DNA of 64,000 nt from Oceanomicrobium pacificus. GTDB lineage: Bacteria; Pseudomonadota; Alphaproteobacteria; Rhodobacterales; Rhodobacteraceae. Numbering within the stretch: position 1 is the stretch's first letter; each line of letters begins with the position of its first letter. Positions 17,794-26,077 of this stretch are shown here, piece by piece. Under the pieces are notes generated by a model, which made no database searches, was not told the origin of the DNA, and saw only the letters and a list, made by a program, of their open reading frames with translations. Location of the stretch: positions 1 through 64,000 of the forward strand of contig NZ_WUWG01000001.1 in the NCBI RefSeq assembly GCF_009833495.1, given 5' to 3'. Both the position numbers and the translations under genes were made by a program.

Positions 17794-18462
17794 TCAGAGC
17801 TCGACGCCGCCTAGACGCGCCGACAGTCGCTCCACGGCGCTATTTATGCTCTCCCGGTGCGGATGAACAGCCTGCGCGGCCAGATAGGCCCGGAGTGCGA
17901 CCTCATCCTCGCCCAGATCCTCCAGCATCGTGCCAAGGCCGGAGAGCGCGCCGAAATGGCGGGGATTGAGCGCGAGCGTGCGCTGCACATCGGCAATCGA
18001 CAGCCCGTATTCGCCCATCAGGAAGAAGGCCGTGGCGCGCGCGTTCCAGCCTTCGGCAAAATCGGGCGCATGGTCGGTCAGGGCGGTCAGATGCTCGATC
18101 GCGACGGCGTAATCCTCATCCTGCATGGCCTCCAGCCCGCGTTGAAGCAGCAGGTCCATAGACGCGCTGCCCGACCGCGACCAGAGCCGGTTTATCCGCC
18201 CTTCCAGCATCGGGATTTCCGCGGGCGACGCGGACTGGAGCTTGTCGAACAGCTGGTCCAGCTCGGCATCCCGCTTCGTGGCGAACAGGTCCTCCGCCGC
18301 GGCCAACCGGTCATCGCCGGGCGCGCTTTCCAGCGGCGAAACGGCTGGCGCTTCGGCATCCTGTGCGGCCCCCGGCGTCGCCATCAGGCCCAAAATGGCT
18401 GCAAGTAACGCCACGGCAGCACGGTCAAGGCGGAAATTTCCTGTCATAGTGGTTCGAAACAT
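17794..18462 (-). CDS. exported TPR-repeat protein
   Basis: A protein of about 222 residues with an N-terminal signal peptide (hydrophobic AAVALLAAILGLMATPGAAQ) and tetratricopeptide repeats in the second half (DYAVAIEHLTAL, AEGWNARATAFF, YGLSIADVQRTLALNP, GALSGLGTMLEDLG). It probably acts as a periplasmic protein-protein interaction scaffold. Starts at 18462 and 18447 are both possible and neither has a strong ribosome site; upstream codons of the long open frame overlap the divergent SCP2 gene and are not used. Specific partner unknown. Confidence 0.8.
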   Translation of the reverse strand: MFRTTMTGNFRLDRAAVALLAAILGLMATPGAAQDAEAPAVSPLESAPGDDRLAAAEDLFATKRDAELDQLFDKLQSASPAEIPMLEGRINRLWSRSGSASMDLLLQRGLEAMQDEDYAVAIEHLTALTDHAPDFAEGWNARATAFFLMGEYGLSIADVQRTLALNPRHFGALSGLGTMLEDLGEDEVALRAYLAAQAVHPHRESINSAVERLSARLGGVEL

Positions 18463-18517
18463 AGCATGAGTTATGTGCGTTTCGAGACTGTAGACCCTGA
18501 ACACAAGAGGATGTGAC

Positions 18518-18808
18518 ATGAGCGAAGTTGTGAATGGCGCCGTGACCGCGCTGCAGGAGAAGCTGGGCGACGCCGATTTCGACGGTTCGGTGAAATTCGT
18601 GATCGAAGGCGAAGGCGCCGTGCGGATCGACGAAAGCGGCGTCTCTGCCGACGATTCGGATGCCGACTGCACCCTGACCGCCGACCGCGAGACGTTCGAG
18701 GGCATCCTGTCGGGCGACGTCAACCCGACCGCCGCCTTCATGGGCGGTCAGCTGAAGGTCGATGGCGACATGGGCCAGGCGATGAAACTGGGCGCGCTTC
18801 TGTCGTAA
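18518..18808 (+). CDS. SCP2 sterol-carrier-domain protein
   Basis: A 96-residue protein consisting of one SCP2 domain, acidic, with the typical FVIEGEGAVRID and DCTLTADRETFEGILSG strands and a final FMGGQLKVDGD...KLG segment. SCP2 domains bind hydrophobic ligands such as fatty acyl chains; stand-alone bacterial copies have no settled role. An AGAGGATG ribosome site precedes the ATG. It is divergent from the TPR protein gene and followed by a strong terminator. Confidence 0.9.
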   Translation: MSEVVNGAVTALQEKLGDADFDGSVKFVIEGEGAVRIDESGVSADDSDADCTLTADRETFEGILSGDVNPTAAFMGGQLKVDGDMGQAMKLGALLS

Positions 18809-18844
18809 GTCCGCCGCGCCGGCAGCGTGCCGGAATTCGATTAG

Positions 18845-18881
18845 CCCCCGGTGCAGCCACCTGCGCCGGGGGTTTTATTTT
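18845..18881 (+). terminator. intrinsic terminator of the SCP2 gene
   Basis: A 12-bp stem (CCCCCGGTGCAG at 18845-18856, CTGCGCCGGGGG at 18861-18872, one G:T pair) with loop CCAC and a TTTTATTTT tail. The stop codon of the convergent hisN gene lies inside the T-run. Confidence 0.92.
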
Positions 18882-19696
18882 GCGCTGTCGGCAAAGGGCG
18901 CGAGCAGGTCGAGCGCCTGTCTGTGCAGGTCCGGGTCGCCCGCCGCGACCACCTGCCCGCCCTGATGCGCCGGCCCGCCCGTCCAGTCGGTCACGATCCC
19001 GCCTGCGCCTTCGATCACGCCGATCGGCCCCTGAATGTCGTAAGGGTTGAGGCCGGCCTCGATCACCAGATCCACCTGCCCCATCGCGAGGAGCGCATAG
19101 GCGTAGCAATCGAGCCCGTAGCGGGTCAGGCGCACACGGTCGCGCACCGCAGCGAAGCCCTGTCGCTCGGCTTCTGTGCCCACTTCGGGAAAAGTCGTGA
19201 AGAGGACCGCATCGGAGAGGTCTACGCCGCGGCGCGTGCGGATCGGCGTCTCGAACCCGCGATGCAGATGTACCGCCTGCCCGAAACCGCCAAGGAATCT
19301 CTCGCCGGTAAAGGGCTGGTCGATCACGCCGAGCACCGGACCGTCCCCTGCATCGAGGCCGATGAGCACGCCCCAGCTTGGCGTTCCCGACAGATAGGCC
19401 CGCGTCCCGTCGATCGGGTCGAGCACCCAGGTCAGGCCCGAGGCCGAGGGCTTGGCAGGAAATTCCTCCCCCAGCACACCATCATCGGGACGGTGGCGGT
19501 CGATCAGCGCCCGCATCGCCGCTTCGGCCGCCCGGTCGGCCTGCGTGACCGGATCGAAGCCCGCCGCGTCAGCCTGCTTGTTGTCGATCCGCAAGTTCGC
19601 GCTGCGGAAATGGCGCAGCGTCTCCGGGCGCGCGGCCTCGGCCAGATCGCCGGCAAAGTTGCGCAGACTGTCCTGAAGTTCCTTGGAAAAGCGCAT
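18875..19696 (-). CDS. hisN: inositol-monophosphatase-family phosphatase, probable histidinol-phosphatase
   Basis: A 273-residue Mg2+-dependent phosphatase with the family motifs GEE (76-78), DPIDGTRAYLSG (93-104) and NPYDIQGPIGVIEGAGG near 217-233. The TRAYLSGTPSW sequence and length fit HisN, the IMP-family enzyme that makes histidinol from histidinol phosphate in actinobacteria and alphaproteobacteria. A suhB/cysQ-type role cannot be ruled out from sequence alone. The ATG directly follows a six-T run of a hairpin terminator, with no visible ribosome site. Confidence 0.87.
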   Translation of the reverse strand: MRFSKELQDSLRNFAGDLAEAARPETLRHFRSANLRIDNKQADAAGFDPVTQADRAAEAAMRALIDRHRPDDGVLGEEFPAKPSASGLTWVLDPIDGTRAYLSGTPSWGVLIGLDAGDGPVLGVIDQPFTGERFLGGFGQAVHLHRGFETPIRTRRGVDLSDAVLFTTFPEVGTEAERQGFAAVRDRVRLTRYGLDCYAYALLAMGQVDLVIEAGLNPYDIQGPIGVIEGAGGIVTDWTGGPAHQGGQVVAAGDPDLHRQALDLLAPFADSAK

Positions 19697-19729
19697 AAAA
19701 AATCCCGGCCCGAGAGGTTCGGACCGGGA
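19697..19729 (-). terminator. intrinsic terminator of xre, abutting the hisN start
   Basis: On the minus strand TCCCGGTCCGA and TCGGGCCGGGA form an 11-bp stem (one internal mismatch or bulge) around ACCTC (19703-19729), followed by six T that end directly at the hisN ATG. It should end the xre transcript; it leaves no room for a standard hisN ribosome site. Confidence 0.8.
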
Positions 19730-19793
19730 ATTTCATATCCATCGCGCCGGGTCAATCACCCCGTGCGCGCGGCTGTCGCGCGGCGCGCGGCCC

Positions 19794-20177
19794 TCAGGCC
19801 ACGTCCGACAGGACGCGGGCCAGATCGAAGAGCCGGCGGCGCTGTGCCTCGGGAATCGCATAGTAGGACCGCACAAGCTCCAGCGCTTCCTTGTCGGCCA
19901 GCAGATCGCCCTGGCGATCGCCCTCTGCCACATCCGCGACATCGGCGGTGGCGGTCTCGGCCTCATAGCCTTCGAAGAAGAAGCTGACGGGCACCTGCAG
20001 CGCCTTGGCAATATCCCACAGGCGGGACGCGCTGACGCGATTCATGCCCGTTTCATATTTCTGGATCTGCTGGAACTTGATGCCGACAATTTCCCCAAGC
20101 TGTTGCTGGGTCATGCCGACCATCCATCGTCTGTGCCGTATCCGTTTCCCGACATGTACATCGACCGGGTGTTTCAT
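19794..20177 (-). CDS. XRE-family helix-turn-helix regulator
   Basis: A 127-residue regulator with a Cro/CI-type HTH domain at residues 10-66 (GKRIRHRRW, TQQQLGEIVGIKFQQIQKYE, NRVSASRLWDIAKAL) and a C-terminal helical region with an acidic linker. Very similar proteins are widespread in Rhodobacteraceae; their targets are not established. The ATG at 20177 is chosen because GGAGA lies 5-9 bases upstream. The gene has a leader of about 160 bases with a predicted three-way-junction RNA and a palindrome at its putative promoter, suggesting layered control. Confidence 0.9.
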   Translation of the reverse strand: MKHPVDVHVGKRIRHRRWMVGMTQQQLGEIVGIKFQQIQKYETGMNRVSASRLWDIAKALQVPVSFFFEGYEAETATADVADVAEGDRQGDLLADKEALELVRSYYAIPEAQRRRLFDLARVLSDVA

Positions 20178-20179
20178 TC

Positions 20180-20205
20180 GTGTCTCCAAACTCGTCATAG
20201 GACAC
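20180..20205 (-). promoter_or_regulatory. possible ribosome-site-masking hairpin of xre
   Basis: On the minus strand GTGTCC (20205-20200) can pair with the GACAC/GGAGACAC just before the xre ATG (20187-20180). The stem would include the bases next to the GGAG ribosome site. It is short (5-6 bp) and therefore tentative. Confidence 0.35.
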
Positions 20206-20258
20206 GTGGATAACACGGCCAAACCGCCAAAAGTTTCTCGCAGAGCGGCGACCGCGCT

Positions 20259-20324
20259 GGGTGTATCGACCGGGTTTCCCTTCGGGAAAAGGACCGTGTT
20301 GCGGGCATCGCAACAGATACACCC
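20259..20324 (-). ncRNA. predicted three-way-junction RNA in the xre leader
   Basis: Three nested stems can be drawn. P1 is 9 bp (20259-20267 with 20316-20324, GGGTGTATC/GATACACCC on the plus strand). P2 is 6 bp (20275-20280 with 20284-20289). P3 is 7 bp (20297-20303 with 20309-20315), directly abutting P1. All pairs are Watson-Crick. It lies downstream of a TTGACA box and about 80 bases before the xre start, so it should be transcribed in the xre leader. No known riboswitch class is recognised. Confidence 0.45.
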
Positions 20325-20333
20325 TCACCACAT

Positions 20334-20376
20334 GTGTTAGTAGGCTAACACAATCCTAGGTTGGATGCACTGTCAA
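20334..20376 (-). promoter_or_regulatory. putative xre promoter with overlapping operator palindrome
   Basis: On the minus strand a perfect -35 box TTGACA lies at 20376-20371. The expected -10 region, which has only a weak match, overlaps an inverted repeat GTGTTAG-N4-CTAACAC (20334-20340 with 20345-20351). The layout suits repression, perhaps by the XRE protein itself; this is inferred. Confidence 0.45.
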
Positions 20377-20401
20377 TTGCGAAATGCAAAGCAGGAGAGT
20401 T

Positions 20402-22225
<1,824 letters not shown>

Positions 22226-22334
22226 GGGTCCGGTCCGGTCAGAAAAGAAAAAAGGCGCGGCCGCGTCTGGCAGGCCACGCCACTTGGCGCCCCACTTAGG
22301 CGCCTTTGCGGCAAAAGGCAACGCCCCGCGACGC

Positions 22335-22354
22335 CACGGCAAACTGTTGCCGTG
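22335..22354. promoter_or_regulatory. 20-bp perfect inverted repeat in the typA/oxidoreductase control region
   Basis: CACGGCAA-ACTG-TTGCCGTG is a perfect 8-bp inverted repeat with a 4-base centre. It lies in the divergent promoter region and overlaps a possible -35 (TGTTGC at 22345-22350) placed 17 bases before TAGGCT (22368-22373) on the plus strand. It is a candidate operator for the oxidoreductase gene. Confidence 0.45.
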
Positions 22355-22416
22355 CGCGGCACCCGTGTAGGCTCGACCCCAAGGGCCGGCGCCGGCCGAT
22401 GGCAAGGGAGAAGATG

Positions 22417-23382
22417 ATGAAGGCGATGCGCATCCATGAACTGGGCCAGCCGCTGCAGATGGACGAGATCGACCCGCCGCAGCCCGGTCCGGGCGAGGTC
22501 CTGCTCGACGTGGCGGCCTGCGGGATCAATTTTGCCGACACGCTGATGGTGCAGGGCCGCTATCAGGAAAAACCGCCCCTGCCCTTTTCGCCGGGGCTGG
22601 AAGTCTGCGGGCGGGTCGCGGAACTGGGCGCGGGCGTCACCCATCTGGCACAGGGACAGATCGTGGCCGGGTTCACCAGCGGCGGCGGGCTGGCCGAACA
22701 GGTCTGTGTGCGCGCGGGCGCCTGCGTGCCGGTGCCGGCGGGCATGGACCCGGTCGAGGTGGCGGCCTTCCCTGTTGCCTACGGCACCAGCGACATTGCG
22801 CTGGAACTGGCGAACCTGTCCGCCGGAGAGACGCTTCTGGTCACGGGTGCATCCGGCGGGGTCGGGTTGACGGCGGTCGAGATCGGCAAGATCCGCGGTG
22901 CGACCGTCATCGCCGCCGCCCGCGGGGCGGAGAAACTCGCGGTCGCGAAGGCTGCCGGTGCGGACCATCTGATCGACACGAGGGACGCCGACCTGACGGC
23001 CGAAGTGAAGGACCGCGGTGGTGCGGATGTCATCTATGATCCGGTCGGCGGCGATCTGTTCACCGCCGCCATGAAGGCCGCTCGGCCGCGTGCGCGCCTC
23101 ATCCCCATCGGTTTTGCGTCCGGGGACGTGCCGCAGATCCCGGCCAACATCCTTCTGGTGAAGAACCTGTCGGTCATCGGGCTTTACTGGGGCGGGCTGG
23201 CCCGAAGCCACCCCGACATGATCCGCGACAGTTTCGCCCGTCTGCTCGGCTGGTATGGCGCGGGCAAGCTGCACCCGCATGTCAGCCACGTGCTGCCGCT
23301 CGATCAGGCCAACGACGCGCTGGCGCTCCTGTCCGAGCGCCGCTCGACCGGCAAGGTCGTCGTGCGGATGGCGCCCGACTGA
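22417..23382 (+). CDS. zinc-independent quinone oxidoreductase (QOR-like MDR family)
   Basis: A 321-residue NADPH-dependent medium-chain reductase of the quinone oxidoreductase group. The N-terminal GroES-like domain shows CGINFADTLMVQGRYQ (35-50). The Rossmann domain has GASGGVG (144-150), followed by the AAGADHLID segment. No zinc-ligand cysteine cluster is present. Start codons at 22414 and 22417 are both possible; 22417 leaves six bases after the AGGGAG ribosome site. Natural substrate unknown. Confidence 0.9.
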   Translation: MKAMRIHELGQPLQMDEIDPPQPGPGEVLLDVAACGINFADTLMVQGRYQEKPPLPFSPGLEVCGRVAELGAGVTHLAQGQIVAGFTSGGGLAEQVCVRAGACVPVPAGMDPVEVAAFPVAYGTSDIALELANLSAGETLLVTGASGGVGLTAVEIGKIRGATVIAAARGAEKLAVAKAAGADHLIDTRDADLTAEVKDRGGADVIYDPVGGDLFTAAMKAARPRARLIPIGFASGDVPQIPANILLVKNLSVIGLYWGGLARSHPDMIRDSFARLLGWYGAGKLHPHVSHVLPLDQANDALALLSERRSTGKVVVRMAPD

Positions 23383-23406
23383 CCGAAGCCGGGCAATCGC
23401 GCGCGT

Positions 23407-24282
23407 CTACTCGGCGGCCTGCGCCACCGCCGGGCGATAGGCATTGCGGATACCCTGCGCGAGCCGTGCGGCCAGCGCACGGTTCTCGCCCCGCGTGACA
23501 TACATGTTGATCAGGAATTCCGGCAGCTCGGGCAGCGCCCCGCCATGGCGCACCGGCACCAGCATCTTGCTGCCGGCTCCGCCTTCAAGCGTCGCATGGA
23601 CCGCCAGATCGGCCGACACGCTCGCCTCCACCGTGCGGGTGCTGTCGGAGGTCACTGCCATGACCCATGAGATATCCATCCCGTCGAGCGCTTCCTGAAC
23701 CGGCTGGCGGAACGCGCAGGCATTCTCGAACGCAAGCGGCAGCGGGCGTTCCTGCCAGGCCTGCCCGCCCTCGGCCCCGACCCAGATGAGCCGCGCGCCC
23801 TGCAACGTCTCGCCGCCGGCGTCGAGCCCTGCTTCGGTCGTCAGGATCAGATCGACGCGACCGGCGGCGAACTCGTCCTTGAGCGCCCGCGTGTAGGAAG
23901 AGATCAGCCGCACCCGCACGCGGGGAAACTCGGCGGCAAACATCTGCATCACCTGCGGGATGTGCGGATAGACGATGTCATGGGGCACGCCGAGCGAAAC
24001 CTCGCCCTCGAATTCCTGCTCGGTCATCCGGCCCCAGACCTCGTCATTGAGCGACAGGAGCCGCCGCCCGTAGCTGAGGAGTTGCTCGCCCTGCGGTGTC
24101 AGGTCGACACCCCGTCCCGCGCGGGTCAGGAGCGGCTGGTCGAGCGCCTCTTCCAGCCTCTTGATCTGCATGGACACCGCCGACTGGGTCAGATTGAGCT
24201 GCGCCGCAGCACGCGTGACGCCGCCACAATCGGCGACGGCGACGAAGGACCGGAGCGCGGTCAGGTCGAGATTCCTCGGCAT
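23407..24282 (-). CDS. LysR-family transcriptional regulator
   Basis: A 291-residue regulator. The N-terminal winged HTH is clear (LDLTALRSFVAVADCGGVTRAAAQL, then SAVSMQIKRLEEAL) and is followed by a LysR substrate-binding domain (about 90-285). The ATG at 24282 has GGGAG upstream; a farther ATG at 24315 lacks one. It is convergent with the quinone oxidoreductase gene and divergent from a DUF1127 gene, which it may control, as LysR regulators often act on the divergent neighbour. Effector unknown. Confidence 0.92.
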   Translation of the reverse strand: MPRNLDLTALRSFVAVADCGGVTRAAAQLNLTQSAVSMQIKRLEEALDQPLLTRAGRGVDLTPQGEQLLSYGRRLLSLNDEVWGRMTEQEFEGEVSLGVPHDIVYPHIPQVMQMFAAEFPRVRVRLISSYTRALKDEFAAGRVDLILTTEAGLDAGGETLQGARLIWVGAEGGQAWQERPLPLAFENACAFRQPVQEALDGMDISWVMAVTSDSTRTVEASVSADLAVHATLEGGAGSKMLVPVRHGGALPELPEFLINMYVTRGENRALAARLAQGIRNAYRPAVAQAAE

Positions 24283-24398
24283 ATCAACTCCCTTGATGCA
24301 TTGCAGCACAATCATTCATTTTTCTTATAGCTCGATATGTGGCAATTCATCAAGCATGGAAATGAAAGAGACATGACGAATCACGAAGGAAGATGAAA

Positions 24399-24620
24399 AT
24401 GGCACAGATCCTCTCCGCACCCGCCGACTGCCAGACGAGCCAGCCGCCGCTGAGCCTGACGGGCCTGACCCGCTGGCTGCGCCTGAGCGCTGCGCTCTGG
24501 GGCGAGCGCCGCGCACTTGGCACGCTCGATGACGCGCGCCTGAAGGATCTGGGTCTGAGCAATGCGGCCGCGTCGCAGGAAGCCGCCCGCCCCTTCTGGA
24601 TGCATCCGAACTTCCGCTGA
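24399..24620 (+). CDS. DUF1127 small protein
   Basis: A 73-residue protein with a C-terminal DUF1127 motif (WGERRALGTLDDARLKDLGLS, then EAARPFW). DUF1127 motifs are Arg-rich helical modules; longer and shorter relatives in alphaproteobacteria have been linked to RNA binding and to phosphate/carbon control. The start at 24399 suits the AAGGA ribosome site best; 24393 is an alternative. It is divergent from the LysR gene and convergent with the esterase gene. Two further DUF1127 genes lie near 51.5-52.2 kb. Confidence 0.85.
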   Translation: MAQILSAPADCQTSQPPLSLTGLTRWLRLSAALWGERRALGTLDDARLKDLGLSNAAASQEAARPFWMHPNFR

Positions 24621-24642
24621 ACGCTCCGGCGCGTCCGTCCGG

Positions 24643-25389
24643 TCAGTCGCCCGCGCGTTCGATCAGCGCGGCGACCGCCGGACCGATATCGGCCACGATT
24701 TTTGCGACACCTTCGGCATTGGGATGAATGCCATCGGCCTGCAGATAGGCCCGCGCCGCCGCTGGATCACCGCCGGCGGCGTTTCTGATTCCAGCCAGAA
24801 AATCGGGATAAAGCGATGCGCCATAGGCGTCGGCCAACTCCGGGAACATGGCATTGAACGCATCCGCAAATTCCGGCCCGTAATTGTTGGGCGCCGGCAG
24901 GCCCGTCAGCAGGACCGGAATGCCCTCGGCCTCCAGCCGCTTCAGAATCGCGTCGAGATTGGCACGGCTCATCGCCGGATCGAGCCCGCGCAACAGATCG
25001 TTGCCGCCCAGTTCCACCACCATCGCGTCCACCGGTTCGGCCAATGTCCAGTCAAGCCGCGACAGGCCGCCCGCCGTCGTGTCGCCGGACACGCCCGCAT
25101 TCACAAGCGTCGCCGGCGGCGCGCCGTTGTCATTCAGCCACCGCGCCAGTTGCGGCACGAACCCGTCCTCGGGCGGCAGGCCGAACCCTTGTGTCAGACT
25201 GTCGCCGAGGATCACCACCCGCGGCACGGACCCGTCGCCCGACTGGGCCAGAACGGGTGCGGCACCGGCCGCCAGAAGCCCCGCGGCCAGAACAGTCAGG
25301 GCGGCAATCGCGCCCCGCCGCTTGTGCAGCCGGACGGGACGCCCATATGTTTTTGAACGGAAAAGGCGGGCGAGGCGTATCGAGGGCAT
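24643..25389 (-). CDS. tesA: SGNH-hydrolase, arylesterase / acyl-CoA thioesterase I (TesA-like)
   Basis: A 248-residue exported GDSL hydrolase that cleaves ester or thioester bonds. The N-terminal region ends in a signal peptide (AALTVLAAGLLAAGAAPVLAQ). Then come block I GDSL with the nucleophile S64, block II GVSGDTT, block III GGND, and block V DGIHPN with D219 and H222. The start at 25389 shares the bases CATG with the divergent ybbA start. The tesA, ybbA, ybbP layout is the same as in E. coli, which supports the name. Confidence 0.9.
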   Translation of the reverse strand: MPSIRLARLFRSKTYGRPVRLHKRRGAIAALTVLAAGLLAAGAAPVLAQSGDGSVPRVVILGDSLTQGFGLPPEDGFVPQLARWLNDNGAPPATLVNAGVSGDTTAGGLSRLDWTLAEPVDAMVVELGGNDLLRGLDPAMSRANLDAILKRLEAEGIPVLLTGLPAPNNYGPEFADAFNAMFPELADAYGASLYPDFLAGIRNAAGGDPAAARAYLQADGIHPNAEGVAKIVADIGPAVAALIERAGD

Positions 25390-26077
25390 GGACACTCCGG
25401 TCATTTCACTTCGAAAGGCAGGTCTGACGCTGGCAGGCAATGCCGGCCCTGTCGAGATTCTACGTGGGATCTCCCTCGACATTTCCAAGGGCGAGACGGT
25501 CGGGCTAACCGGTCCATCCGGGTCCGGCAAGTCGTCGCTCCTGATGCTGATGGCGGGTCTGGAACAGGCCACGACAGGCTCGGTGCACTGTCTGGGCGCG
25601 GACATGACCGCGCTCGACGAGGATGCGCTGGCGCGGTTCCGCCGTGACCGGATGGGCGTCGTGTTCCAGTCCTTCCACCTGATACCGACGATGACGGCGC
25701 TCGAAAATGTGGCTGTGCCGCTGGAACTTGCCGGGCGCGATGATGCGTTCGAGCGCGCGGCTGAGGAACTGGAGCGCGTCGGTCTGGCCGCACGGCGCGA
25801 CCATTATCCGGCGCAACTCTCCGGCGGCGAGCAGCAGCGTGTGGCGCTGGCCCGTGCCGCGGCGCCGCGCCCTGCACTCTTTCTGGCCGATGAGCCGACC
25901 GGCAATCTCGACGGGAGCACGGGCGCCGCGATCATGGACCTGCTCTTTTCGCTCCGCGACGCACATGGCGCGACGCTTGTGCTGGTGACCCATGCGCCCG
26001 AACTGGCCGCGCGGTGCGACCGCACCCTGTCGCTGACCGACGGGCAGTTGCAACGGACGGCCGAGGCCGCAGAGTGA
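25388..26077 (+). CDS. ybbA: ABC transporter ATP-binding protein (YbbA/LolD-like)
   Basis: A 229-residue ATPase of the MacB/LolD group. Walker A is GPSGSGKS (42-49), the signature is LSGGEQQRVALARA, and Walker B is ALFLADEPTGNLDG. It overlaps the following permease gene by four bases (GTGA) and should power it. The pair is the alphaproteobacterial form of YbbA-YbbP, whose substrate is not known; a lipid or lipoprotein is likely from the family. The start shares CATG with tesA. Confidence 0.93.
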   Translation: MDTPVISLRKAGLTLAGNAGPVEILRGISLDISKGETVGLTGPSGSGKSSLLMLMAGLEQATTGSVHCLGADMTALDEDALARFRRDRMGVVFQSFHLIPTMTALENVAVPLELAGRDDAFERAAEELERVGLAARRDHYPAQLSGGEQQRVALARAAAPRPALFLADEPTGNLDGSTGAAIMDLLFSLRDAHGATLVLVTHAPELAARCDRTLSLTDGQLQRTAEAAE

